Origin: Nocardioides scoriae
Lineage (GTDB): Bacteria > Actinomycetota > Actinomycetes > Propionibacteriales > Nocardioidaceae
Reading direction: 5' to 3'
Length of the DNA stretch: 64,000 bases
Assembly: GCF_900104965.1 (NCBI RefSeq)
Contig: NZ_LT629757.1
Span: 2,170,001-2,234,000 of the forward strand
Positions 1-7,648 of the stretch are shown here, piece after piece (position 1 is the first letter of the stretch; every line of letters begins with the position of its first letter). The notes beneath the pieces are model-generated. The model was given only the letters and a program-made list of their open reading frames with translations. It had not been told where the DNA came from and searched no databases. Both the position numbers and the translations under genes were made by a program.

Positions 1-933
1 GCCGTACCAGCTGGACTTCAGCGACCCGCCGCGCCCGAAGACGTCGATGAGCGGGATCTCCGGGATCGTCATGTCGGGCGTCGGGACGCCCACGAGCACG
101 ACCGTGCCGGCCAGGTCGCGGGCGTAGAAGGCCTGCTTCCAGGTCTCGGGACGACCGACCGCGTCGATGACGACGTCGGCGCCGTTGCCGTCGGTGAGGG
201 CCTGGATCGCCTCGACGGCGTCCTGCTCGCTGCTGTTCACCGTGTGGGTGGCGCCCAGCCTGGTGGCGCCTGCGAGCTTCTTGTCGTCGAGGTCGACGGC
301 GATGATCTTCGCCGCGCCGGCCAGCGCCGCACCGGCGACCGCCGCCGCCCCCACGCCGCCGCAGCCGATGACGGCCACCGACATCCCGCGGCCGACGTTG
401 CCGGTGTTGATGGCAGCGCCGATGCCGGCCATCACGCCGCAGCCGAGCAGGCCGACGGCGGCCGGACGGGCCTCGGGGTCGACCTTGGTGCACTGGCCCG
501 CGGCGACCAGGGTCTTCTCGGCGAAGGCCCCGATGCCCAGGGCCGGCGACAGCTCGGTGCCGGCGTCCTCCCCCTCGGCCAGCGTCATCTTCTGGGTGGC
601 GTTGTGCGTGGCGAAGCAGTACTGCGGCTCACCGCGCCTGCAGGCGCGGCACTCGCCGCAGACGGCACGCCAGTTGAGCACCACGAAGTCGCCGGGAGCG
701 ACCTGGGTGACGCCCTCGCCGACGGCCTCGATGACGCCCGCGGCCTCGTGGCCGAGCAGGAACGGGAACTCGTCGTTGATGCCGCCCTCGCGGTAGTGCA
801 GGTCGGTGTGGCACACCCCGCAGGCCTGGACCCGGACGAGCGCCTCGCCCGGCCCCGGGTCGGGCACGTTGATGGTCACGATCTCGACCGGAGCTCCCTT
901 GCTCCGGGCGATGACGGCCTTGACCTGCTGCAT
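1..933 (-). CDS. mscR: S-(hydroxymethyl)mycothiol dehydrogenase / S-nitrosomycothiol reductase (C-terminus cut by window edge)
   Basis: Zinc-dependent medium-chain alcohol dehydrogenase; 311 codons are present of about 360 expected. It oxidises the mycothiol-formaldehyde adduct with NAD and in relatives also reduces S-nitrosomycothiol. Visible features are the catalytic zinc site Cys38 with GHE at 61-63, the structural zinc cysteines C92, C95, C98 and C106, and a GCGGVG nucleotide-binding loop at 190-195 followed by Asp214, as in NAD-dependent members. The last visible residues, SSWYG, match the class III/mycothiol subfamily. The ATG at 933 has AAGGAG about 6 nt upstream, and a TAGCCT -10-like hexamer lies at 970-975. 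The gene is transcribed alone and runs off the left edge. The subfamily assignment is by recognition; the fold is certain. Confidence 0.9.
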   Translation of the reverse strand, partial: MQQVKAVIARSKGAPVEIVTINVPDPGPGEALVRVQACGVCHTDLHYREGGINDEFPFLLGHEAAGVIEAVGEGVTQVAPGDFVVLNWRAVCGECRACRRGEPQYCFATHNATQKMTLAEGEDAGTELSPALGIGAFAEKTLVAAGQCTKVDPEARPAAVGLLGCGVMAGIGAAINTGNVGRGMSVAVIGCGGVGAAAVAGAALAGAAKIIAVDLDDKKLAGATRLGATHTVNSSEQDAVEAIQALTDGNGADVVIDAVGRPETWKQAFYARDLAGTVVLVGVPTPDMTIPEIPLIDVFGRGGSLKSSWYG

Positions 934-983
934 GCGTGCTCCTTGCTGGGTGGGGGGACGAGCCCCGACAGGCTAACCGGCCC

Positions 984-2063
984 TCAGCCGGCGAGCACCT
1001 CGGTGACGGGCAGCGACGAGTCGGCCGGCAGGTCGAGCGAGGAGGGCGTGCGACCGCGGGCCACCATCTCGGAGCCCAGGGCGGCCACCATGGCGCCGTT
1101 GTCGGTGCACAGGCCCGGGCGCGGGACGCGCACCCGGATGCCGTGGACCGCGGCGCGCTCCTCGGCGAGCACCCGCAGCCGCGAGTTGGCCGCCACGCCC
1201 CCGCCGATGAGGAGGTCCTCGATGCCGGCCGAGCGGGCGGCGTCGACGGCCTTGCGGGTGAGCACGTCGCAGACCGCTTCCTGGAACGACGCGGCGACGT
1301 CGGCCACCGGCACCGGCTCGCCGGACTCCTCGCGGGCCTGCACCCAGCGCGCGACGGCGGTCTTGAGCCCGGAGAAGGAGAAGTCGAAGCGGTGGCGCTC
1401 GAGGTCGCGGCGCGAGGAGAGCCCGCGCGGGAAGTCGATGGCCACCGAGGACCCGGAGGCCGCCGCCCGGTCGACGTGGGGGCCGCCGGGGAACGGCAGG
1501 CCGAGCAGCCGCGCCACCTTGTCGAAGGCCTCGCCGGCGGCGTCGTCGATGGTCGCGCCCAGCGGGGTGACGGAGGCGGTGACGTCGTCGACGCGCAGCA
1601 GCGAGGAGTGGCCCCCGGAGACCAGCATCGCCAGGCAGGGGTCGGGCAGCGCGCCGTGCTCGAGCTGGTCGACCGCGACGTGGGCGGCGAGGTGGTTGAC
1701 GCCGTAGAGCGGCTTGTCGAGGCCCAGCGCCAGCGCCTTGGCGGCCGCCACGCCGACGAGCAGCGCGCCCGCCAGCCCGGGGCCCGAGGTCACGGCGATC
1801 GCGTCGACGTCGTCGAGGGCGATGCCGGCGGTCTCGCAGGCCCGCTGCAGCGTCGGGACCATGGCCTCCAGGTGGGCCCGCGAGGCGACCTCGGGCACGA
1901 CGCCGCCGAAGCGGGCGTGCTCCTCGACCGAGGAGGCGACGGCGTCGGCCAGCAGCCGGTGGCCCGAGACGACGCCGATGCCGGTCTCGTCGCAGGAGGT
2001 CTCGATGCCGAGGACGAGGGGGCCCCCGTCGGAGCGGGGGCCGGGGGCGGTCGAGGCGTTCAC
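984..2063 (-). CDS. tsaD: tRNA N6-adenosine threonylcarbamoyltransferase TsaD
   Basis: Catalytic Kae1/Qri7-family subunit that transfers threonylcarbamoyl to A37 of ANN-decoding tRNAs together with TsaB and TsaE. 359 aa, normal length. It has the ASKHA nucleotide-binding fold with GIETSCDET at 19-27, the metal-binding histidines H124 and H128 in NHLAAH, VSGGHS, and a late TDNG motif. Start is GTG at 2063; GACAAT lies exactly 6 nt upstream (2070-2075) and no Shine-Dalgarno is seen, so the message may be leaderless. It is divergent from the M20 gene. In relatives it directly follows rimI, but here the M20 gene separates the two. Confidence 0.96.
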   Translation of the reverse strand: MNASTAPGPRSDGGPLVLGIETSCDETGIGVVSGHRLLADAVASSVEEHARFGGVVPEVASRAHLEAMVPTLQRACETAGIALDDVDAIAVTSGPGLAGALLVGVAAAKALALGLDKPLYGVNHLAAHVAVDQLEHGALPDPCLAMLVSGGHSSLLRVDDVTASVTPLGATIDDAAGEAFDKVARLLGLPFPGGPHVDRAAASGSSVAIDFPRGLSSRRDLERHRFDFSFSGLKTAVARWVQAREESGEPVPVADVAASFQEAVCDVLTRKAVDAARSAGIEDLLIGGGVAANSRLRVLAEERAAVHGIRVRVPRPGLCTDNGAMVAALGSEMVARGRTPSSLDLPADSSLPVTEVLAG

Positions 2064-2111
2064 CGTGCCATTGTCGCCTCACGGACCGACGCGCACGAGG
2101 AGAGGACACCC

Positions 2112-3326
2112 ATGGACCTGAGGGACGACGCCCGGAGCCTGGCCGACGACCTGGTGCAGCTGCGACGGCGGCTGCACGCCCGACCCGAGGTGGGACTGGT
2201 GCTCCCCCGCACCCAGGAGGCGGTGCTGGAGGAGCTCGACGGCCTCGGCCTGGAGCTCTCGACCGGCACCGGCACCACCTCGGTGACCGCCGTGCTGCGC
2301 GGCGGCGCCCGCGACGACGCCGACCCCCGCACGGTGCTGCTGCGCGCCGACATGGACGCGCTGCCCGTGCGGGAGGAGACCGGGCTCGACTTCGCCGCCA
2401 CCGACGGGGCCATGCACGCGTGCGGGCACGACCTGCACACCACCGCGCTGCTCGGCGCCACCCGGCTGCTCGCACAGCACCGCGACCACCTGCGCGGCGA
2501 CGTGGTGCTGATGTTCCAGCCCGGCGAGGAGGGCTGGGACGGCGCCGGCGTGATGATCGACGAGGGCGTCCTGGACGCCGCGGGACGGCGCGCGGACGCG
2601 GCGTACGGCCTGCACGTGTTCTCGGCCAGCTTCCCGGCCCACCAGTTCAGCAGCCGCCCGGGCCCGCTGATGGCGGCCTCGCACGGGCTCTACGTCACGG
2701 TCCGCGGCCAGGGCGGCCACGGCTCGATGCCGCACCGCGGGCGCGACCCGATCGCGGCGATGGCCGAGATGATCACCGCGCTGCAGACGATGGTGACCCG
2801 GCGCTTCGACGTGTTCGACCCGGTCGTGCTCACGGTCGGGATGGTGGAGGGCGGCACCCGACGCAACGTCATCCCCGACAGCGCCCGCTTCGAGGCCACC
2901 GTGCGCCGCTTCTCCGAGGCCAACGAGGACCTGCTGCGCGCGCTGGTGCCCGAGGTGCTCGAGGGCGTCGCCCGTGCCCACGGGGTGGAGGTGGAGGTCG
3001 ACTTCCAGGGCGAGTACCCCCTGACCGTCAACGACCCGGCCGGGGTGGAGTTCGCCTCCGGCGTGGTCCGCGAGGTGCTCGGCGAGGACCGCTGGGCCGA
3101 CCTGGCCGACCCCATCCCCGGGTCGGAGGACTTCTCGCGGGTGCTGCAGGCCGTGCCCGGGGCGTTCGTCTTCCTCGGCGCCACGCTGCCCGGCCGCGAC
3201 CCGGCCACCGCCCCCAACAACCACAGCCCGCGGGCGGACTTCGACGAGGCGGTGCTGCCGGACGCCGCGACGGTGTACGCCGAGCTGGCCGTGCGCCGCC
3301 TGGCCGAGCTCAGCCCCGCGGGCTGA
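2112..3326 (+). CDS. M20 family amidohydrolase / metallopeptidase
   Basis: 404-aa cytosolic metal-dependent amidohydrolase of the hippurate hydrolase / IAA-amino-acid hydrolase / N-acyl-amino-acid deacylase group. Motifs in order: ADMDALPV and HACGHD near 85-105 for metal binding, GEEG near 137 with the catalytic Glu, a lid domain with GGHGSMPHRGRDP, and a final PNNHSP metal-ligand motif. Substrate cannot be read from sequence; acyl-amino acids or N-acetyl-diaminopimelate-like amides are typical. The ATG at 2112 is preceded by a GAGGAGAGG ribosome site. Its 3' end overlaps the convergent rimI by 17 bp. It is set between rimI and tsaD, which are usually adjacent. Confidence 0.88.
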   Translation: MDLRDDARSLADDLVQLRRRLHARPEVGLVLPRTQEAVLEELDGLGLELSTGTGTTSVTAVLRGGARDDADPRTVLLRADMDALPVREETGLDFAATDGAMHACGHDLHTTALLGATRLLAQHRDHLRGDVVLMFQPGEEGWDGAGVMIDEGVLDAAGRRADAAYGLHVFSASFPAHQFSSRPGPLMAASHGLYVTVRGQGGHGSMPHRGRDPIAAMAEMITALQTMVTRRFDVFDPVVLTVGMVEGGTRRNVIPDSARFEATVRRFSEANEDLLRALVPEVLEGVARAHGVEVEVDFQGEYPLTVNDPAGVEFASGVVREVLGEDRWADLADPIPGSEDFSRVLQAVPGAFVFLGATLPGRDPATAPNNHSPRADFDEAVLPDAATVYAELAVRRLAELSPAG

Positions 3327-3777
3327 GCCGGCGCTCCATCACCACCGCGGTCGACCCGTCGGCGTAGTAGCGACGCCGGCGGGCGATCTCGGCGAACCCC
3401 TCGGCCGCGTAGAAGCGCGCGGCCCCGGCGTTGTCCTCGCGCACCTCGAGCAGCAGCCGCTCGGCCTCGGACCCGAGCAGGTCCTCGGTCGCGGCTCCCA
3501 GGAGCCGGGTCGCCAGGCCCTGGCGGCGCTGCTCGGGTGCCACTGCGATCCGCTGCAGCTCGGCGACGTCGCCGGCCGCCGAGACGACCGCGTGACCGAC
3601 CACCCGGCCCCCGACCTCGACCACGAGGTAGGACACGGTGGGCAGCTCGCCCGCCAGGCCCGGGGCGACCAGGGCCGCGCCCCAGGCGTCGGCCCCCAGG
3701 CACCGTTGCTCGAGGTCGACGACGGCCTCGAGGTCGGCGGCGGTGGCGGGTCGGACGTGCGCGGGCGGCGGGGGCAC
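3310..3777 (-). CDS. rimI: Ribosomal protein bS18 (RimI-type) N-alanine acetyltransferase
   Basis: GNAT acetyltransferase of about 155 aa. It carries the acetyl-CoA loop QRIAVAPEQRRQGLATRLL and the C-terminal pattern with DNAGAARFYAAEGF, followed by RRRYYADGSTAVVMER, typical of RimI. RimI acetylates the N-terminal alanine of S18 and sometimes other proteins. I chose GTG at 3777 because the conserved domain begins a few residues later and CAGGAT lies 6 nt upstream; another GTG at 3819 would add 14 unconserved residues and run into the divergent promoter region. RimI belongs to the tsaE-tsaB-rimI-tsaD set, from which it is here separated by about 10 kb (tsaB) and 1.2 kb (tsaD). Confidence 0.86.
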   Translation of the reverse strand: MPPPPAHVRPATAADLEAVVDLEQRCLGADAWGAALVAPGLAGELPTVSYLVVEVGGRVVGHAVVSAAGDVAELQRIAVAPEQRRQGLATRLLGAATEDLLGSEAERLLLEVREDNAGAARFYAAEGFAEIARRRRYYADGSTAVVMERRLSPRG

Positions 3778-3819
3778 CGCCCCATCCTGCCCGTCCCCGG
3801 GACGAATCGGACCTCCCAC

Positions 3820-3847
3820 CCATCCGACCCCCCGCCCCGCACCGAAC
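3820..3847 (+). promoter_or_regulatory. SigK-type promoter of the molybdopterin oxidoreductase gene, predicted leaderless
   Basis: CCATCC at 3820-3825 and CCGAAC at 3842-3847 with a 16-nt spacer. This resembles the mycobacterial SigK consensus as I recall it (CCATCC ... CCGAAT). The start codon is at 3855, only 7 nt after the -10, so the transcript would begin at or next to the ATG. A similar pair stands before the fasciclin gene. The sigK gene itself is 3 kb downstream. Confidence 0.6.
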
Positions 3848-3854
3848 CACCGGC

Positions 3855-5426
3855 ATGTCTCCCCACTCGACGACCCGTGGTGGCCGCGCCGCCGGAGCCG
3901 CTGCCTTCGGCGCCGGCGTGCTGGCCGCCCTCACGGGCGCTGCCGCCGGTCACCTGGTCGCCGCGCTGACCAACCCCGCCTCCTCACCGGTCCTGGCGGT
4001 CGGCACGGCCGTCATCAACCTGACGCCGACGCCGGTCAAGACCTGGGCCGTGCGCACGCTCGGCAGCGCCGACAAGCCCGTGCTCATCGGCACGGTCCTG
4101 GTCGTCACGCTGCTGCTGGCCGGGGTCGCGGGCGTGCTCGCCCGCCGGACCTTCGGCGCGGGCGTGGCCCTGCTGATGCTGCTGGTCGCCGCGGCCGGTG
4201 CCGCGGCGGTGCTGCAGCCCGCGGCCGGCCCGCTCGACGTGCTGCCGGCCCTGACGACCGCGGTCGTCGGCCTGGCGGTGCTGGCGCAGCTGACCCGCGC
4301 CGGGACGCAGGCCCACGCGACCGCGCAGGCAGGGCCCGGCGCGGACCCGGCCACCGACGCGCCCGCCCCGAGCCGCCGCGGCTTCCTGCTGGGCGCCGGG
4401 GCCGCCGCCGCGGTGGCCGTCGTGCTCGGGGGCGCCGGCCAGCTGATCGTCCGGGCCCGTGAGCGGGTCACCGACATCGCGCTGCCCCGCCCGCGCCGGG
4501 CGCTGCCCGCGCTGGCCGAGGGCCTCGACCAGCGCTACGACGCGATCACGCCCTTCGTCACCCCCAACGGCGACTTCTACCGCGTCGACACCAACCTCAC
4601 CGTCCCGACCGTGGACGTCGAGGGCTGGACGCTGACCATCGACGGCGACGTGGGCAAGAAGGTCGAGCTGACCTTCGAGGACCTCACCCGCATGGACGTG
4701 GTCGAGAAGGACATCACCATGACCTGCGTCAGCAACGAGGTCGGCGGCGAGCTCGTCGGGTCGGCCCGCTGGCTCGGCGTGCCCCTGGCCGACGTGCTGG
4801 CCCTGGCCGGCATCGAGAGCACCGAGGCCGACCAGATCCTCTCCACGGCCGACGACGGGTTCACGATCAGCACCCCGCTGGAGGTGGCGCTGGACGGGCG
4901 GGACTCGCTGGTCGTCTTCGGCATGAACGGCCAGCCGCTCCCCCGCGAGCACGGCTTCCCGGTGCGCCTGATCACGCCCGGCCTCTACGGCTACGTCGGC
5001 GGCACCAAGTGGCTCACCCGCCTCACCCTGACGACGTACGCCGCGCAGGAGGCCTACTGGACCAAGCGCAAGTGGGCCACCGACGCGCCGATCAAGCTCT
5101 CGAGCCGCATCGACACCCCGGCCGCGCTCACCAACCTCGACGCCGGCCAGACCGTCATCGGCGGTGTCGCCTGGGCCCAGCCCGACGGCGTGGAGCAGGT
5201 CGAGGTCCGCATCGACGAGGGCGAGTGGACCACGGCGAAGCTCGGGCCGGACGCCGGCGTCGACTACTGGCGCCAGTGGTTCCTGCCCTGGGACGCCCAG
5301 CCCGGCACCCACACCATCGCCGTGCGCGCCACCAACACCCGTGGCGAGGTCCAGACCGAGAAGCGCGCCACGCCCTTCCCAGCGGGCTCGAGCGGCATCC
5401 AGTCCGTCGTCGTCACCGTTTCCTGA
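3855..5426 (+). CDS. Membrane-anchored sulfite-oxidase-family molybdopterin oxidoreductase
   Basis: 523 aa. The first 200 residues hold about five hydrophobic segments (near 12-38, 76-97, 102-120, 131-147, 177-196). A twin-arginine SRRGF sequence at 173-177 stands just before the last one. The rest is an oxidoreductase molybdopterin-binding domain with the TCVSNE motif whose Cys291 should ligate molybdenum, followed by a Mo-co dimerisation domain ending in VTVS. The catalytic part therefore probably sits outside the membrane and is exported by Tat through an internal signal. The redox substrate is unknown; sulfite or methionine sulfoxide repair are family possibilities. ATG at 3855 fits the SigK-type promoter; upstream codons of the open frame lack coding character. 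Confidence 0.88.
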   Translation: MSPHSTTRGGRAAGAAAFGAGVLAALTGAAAGHLVAALTNPASSPVLAVGTAVINLTPTPVKTWAVRTLGSADKPVLIGTVLVVTLLLAGVAGVLARRTFGAGVALLMLLVAAAGAAAVLQPAAGPLDVLPALTTAVVGLAVLAQLTRAGTQAHATAQAGPGADPATDAPAPSRRGFLLGAGAAAAVAVVLGGAGQLIVRARERVTDIALPRPRRALPALAEGLDQRYDAITPFVTPNGDFYRVDTNLTVPTVDVEGWTLTIDGDVGKKVELTFEDLTRMDVVEKDITMTCVSNEVGGELVGSARWLGVPLADVLALAGIESTEADQILSTADDGFTISTPLEVALDGRDSLVVFGMNGQPLPREHGFPVRLITPGLYGYVGGTKWLTRLTLTTYAAQEAYWTKRKWATDAPIKLSSRIDTPAALTNLDAGQTVIGGVAWAQPDGVEQVEVRIDEGEWTTAKLGPDAGVDYWRQWFLPWDAQPGTHTIAVRATNTRGEVQTEKRATPFPAGSSGIQSVVVTVS

Positions 5427-5455
5427 CGAAATCTCCAAGTTTTTTCCCATCGGAC

Positions 5456-5482
5456 CCATCCGGGTCCCGCACCACACCGAAC
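5456..5482 (+). promoter_or_regulatory. SigK-type promoter of the fasciclin lipoprotein gene
   Basis: CCATCC at 5456-5461 and CCGAAC at 5477-5482 with a 15-nt spacer, the same two hexamers as before the upstream oxidoreductase gene. The expected start of transcription is about 36 nt before the ATG at 5526, leaving room for the GAAAGG ribosome site. The motif assignment rests on memory of the mycobacterial SigK consensus. Confidence 0.55.
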
Positions 5483-5525
5483 CACCAGTGCAACACCGAC
5501 AGCAGCACCCAACGAAAGGCAGACC

Positions 5526-6179
5526 ATGAACACCAAGCTCCGCCGCACCGGCCTCGCCGCCATGGCCCTCACCGTGTCGTTCGGGATGGCCGCTTGCGGT
5601 TCCTCCGACGACTCGGGCTCCGCCTCGAGCGACTCGTCGTCCTCCGCCTCCTCCTCGCCGAGCGAGTCGCCCAGCGCCAGCGAGTCCGCTGCCGCCGCCT
5701 CGGGCGAGTTCGGCTCCGCCTGCTCGGCCGTCCCGGCCAGCGGCCCCGGCTCCTTCCAGGGCATGTCGACCGCCCCGGTCGCCACCGCCGCCAGCAACAA
5801 CCCGGTCCTCAAGACCCTGGTCGCCGCCGTGACCGCCGCGGACCTGGGCGACACCCTGAACTCCGCGCAGGACATCACCGTCTTCGCCCCGGCCAACGAC
5901 GCGTTCGCGGCCATCCCGAAGAAGGACCTCAACGCGCTGCTCAAGGACAAGGCCGCGCTGACCAAGGTGCTGCAGTACCACGTGGTCGCGGGCAAGCTCA
6001 GCCCCGAGGACCTGGCGGGCACCCACAAGACCCTCGAGGGCCAGGACGTCACCGTCAAGGGCTCCGGCGAGGAGTTCACCGTCGGCAGCGCCGACGCCAA
6101 CGTCATCTGCGGCAACGTGCAGACGGCCAACGCCACGGTCTACATCATCGACGGCGTCCTCTCGCCGCCGGCCAACTGA
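5526..6179 (+). CDS. Fasciclin (FAS1) domain lipoprotein, MPT70/MPT83-like
   Basis: 217 aa. Lipoprotein signal with lipobox MAAC, Cys24 being the lipidation site, then a serine-rich linker (about 26-60), then one FAS1 domain to the end with the ITVFAPANDAF and YHVVAGKL motifs. In mycobacteria the homologues MPT70 and MPT83 are secreted or lipid-anchored and are the best known SigK targets. FAS1 domains act in adhesion or ligand binding. The gene sits between a SigK-type promoter and sigK (45 bp), so it may be read both alone and with sigK. C24 is followed by GSSDDS, with no obvious inner-membrane retention problem for a Gram-positive. Confidence 0.9.
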   Translation: MNTKLRRTGLAAMALTVSFGMAACGSSDDSGSASSDSSSSASSSPSESPSASESAAAASGEFGSACSAVPASGPGSFQGMSTAPVATAASNNPVLKTLVAAVTAADLGDTLNSAQDITVFAPANDAFAAIPKKDLNALLKDKAALTKVLQYHVVAGKLSPEDLAGTHKTLEGQDVTVKGSGEEFTVGSADANVICGNVQTANATVYIIDGVLSPPAN

Positions 6180-6224
6180 CCCGACGCGCCACCCCAGCTC
6201 GACGGATCTGCGAAAGTTCTCCCT

Positions 6225-6872
6225 GTGAAGCAGAGCGGCAACGCGACCTCCGGCTCCCCCTTCGGCGGGCCGGAGGTCTCCGTCGACCCGGTCCAGGAGG
6301 GCGAGGTCGTCCACCTGGTCCCGGCCGGCGACCAGCTCGCGGAGCTGCTGCGACGCAGCGCCCGCGGTGACGAGGTCGCCTTCGCCGAGCTCTACGACGC
6401 CACGTCGGTGCGGGCCTTCGGGCTCGCCCGCCGCGTGGTGCGGGACCCGGCACAGGCCGAGGAGGTCACGCAGGAGGCCTACCTCGAGGTCTGGCGCACC
6501 GCCAGCCGCTTCGACGCCACCAAGGGCAGCGCGCTGTCCTGGATCTTCACCCTGATCCACCGCAAGGCCGTCGACCGGGTCCGCTCGGCCGAGGCCAGCA
6601 CCCGTCGCGAGACGACGTACCACCACGAGAACCAGACGACCGAGCACGACTCCACCGCCGAAGCCGTGCACGCGTCCATGGAAGCCCGCCGCGTCCGCGC
6701 GGCCCTGGGCGACCTGACCGAGGTCCAGCGAGAAGCGCTGGAGCTCGCCTACTTCAAGGGCTACACCCACACGGAGGTGGCGACGATGCTCGACCTCCCG
6801 CTGGGCACGGCCAAGACACGCATCCGCGACGGACTGATCCGTCTGCGAGACACATGGGGGGTGGGACAGTGA
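6225..6872 (+). CDS. sigK: ECF RNA polymerase sigma factor SigK
   Basis: 215-aa group 4 sigma factor. Region 2 spans about 45-115, with RDPAQAEEVTQEAYLEVW for -10 recognition and core binding. Region 4 spans about 160-210 with the helix-turn-helix GYTHTEVATMLDLPLGTAKTR. The N-terminal 40 residues are an extension. Assignment as SigK rests on sequence character plus neighbours: an anti-sigma factor translationally coupled downstream, a fasciclin lipoprotein upstream, and the lipid-modifying genes found beside sigK in M. tuberculosis. GTG start at 6225. No SigK-type promoter is visible directly upstream, so expression probably comes from the fasciclin promoter or a basal one. Confidence 0.88.
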   Translation: MKQSGNATSGSPFGGPEVSVDPVQEGEVVHLVPAGDQLAELLRRSARGDEVAFAELYDATSVRAFGLARRVVRDPAQAEEVTQEAYLEVWRTASRFDATKGSALSWIFTLIHRKAVDRVRSAEASTRRETTYHHENQTTEHDSTAEAVHASMEARRVRAALGDLTEVQREALELAYFKGYTHTEVATMLDLPLGTAKTRIRDGLIRLRDTWGVGQ

Positions 6873-7648
6873 CGTCATCGATCCACGCGCTGTCCGGTGC
6901 CTACGTCGTCGACGCGCTCGACGACGAGGAACGGTCCGTCTTCGAGGAGCACCTGACCGGCTGCCGCGACTGCCAGGTCGAGGTGGCCGAGCTCCGCGAG
7001 GCCGCCGCCGTCCTGCCCGAGTCCACCCTCGAGACGCCGCCCGCCTCGCTGCGCGCCTCCGTGCTGGCCGGCGTCGCCACCGTGCGACCGCTGCCGCCCG
7101 AGGTCGACGCCGCCGAGCGGGTCGTCCCGGTCCGCGACGAGGCCCCGACCGCCGACGTCGTGCCGCTGGCACCGCGTCGCCGCGGCCGCCGCCTGGCCAA
7201 CCTGGCCGCCGCCGCCGTCGTCCTCGGCGTGGTCGGCGTCGGCGCCGTGACGCAGCCGTGGGAGCCCGAGCGCAGCGCCCCGTCGGCCACCCTCTCGGTC
7301 GCCGACCGCGTGCTGTCGGCCGACGACGCCGAAGAGGTCACCCAGCGCTTCCCCGACGGGTCGAGCGCCACCGTGACCCGCTCGAGGGCCGAAGGCAAGG
7401 CCGTGCTGACCACCAAGCGGATGGCTGCGCCGCCCAGCGGCCGCGTCTTCGAGATGTGGCTGCGCGACGCCGAGGGCCGGATGCGTCCCGCCGGCCTGAT
7501 GACCTCGGGCGGCGACCAGACCTTCGTGCTCCGCGGTGACGGCGCCACCGCCACCGGCGTCGGCATCACCGTCGAGCCCGAGGGCGGCTCCTCGGCCCCC
7601 ACGTCCGACCCGATCGCGATGATGGACCTCGGGCAGGGCACTGCATGA
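6869..7648 (+). CDS. rskA: Anti-sigma-K factor RskA
   Basis: 259 aa. N-terminal anti-sigma domain (about 1-90) with a zinc-type HxxxCxxC set H28, C32, C35, one membrane helix near 109-127, and an extracytoplasmic RskA C-terminal domain (about 150-259). In mycobacteria RskA holds SigK at the membrane and is cut by regulated proteolysis. I chose GTG at 6869, which overlaps the sigK stop as GTGA, with a GGGGGGTGGGA ribosome site upstream, rather than a GTG at 6854. The next gene starts inside the rskA stop (ATGA at 7645), so sigK, rskA and the lipid genes form one transcript. The motif suggests zinc or thiol redox sensing, which remains inference. Confidence 0.88.
   Translation: MTSSIHALSGAYVVDALDDEERSVFEEHLTGCRDCQVEVAELREAAAVLPESTLETPPASLRASVLAGVATVRPLPPEVDAAERVVPVRDEAPTADVVPLAPRRRGRRLANLAAAAVVLGVVGVGAVTQPWEPERSAPSATLSVADRVLSADDAEEVTQRFPDGSSATVTRSRAEGKAVLTTKRMAAPPSGRVFEMWLRDAEGRMRPAGLMTSGGDQTFVLRGDGATATGVGITVEPEGGSSAPTSDPIAMMDLGQGTA

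Noticed and set aside
244-1707. Plus-strand open frame opposite mscR and tsaD
   Set aside because: Both minus-strand genes have complete family motifs; the plus frame has none.
3782-3801. A second SigK-like promoter with CCATCC at 3782
   Set aside because: The following ACGAAT is only 14 nt away, which is too short a spacer; the pair at 3820-3847 fits better.
6854-6868. Alternative rskA start at GTG 6854
   Set aside because: It lies inside the ribosome site and adds unconserved residues; GTG 6869 overlaps the sigK stop as in the other coupled genes of this operon.
3984-7172. Minus-strand open frame of over 1000 codons opposite the oxidoreductase, fasciclin and sigK genes
   Set aside because: Composition typical of an antisense frame; the sense genes are unambiguous.
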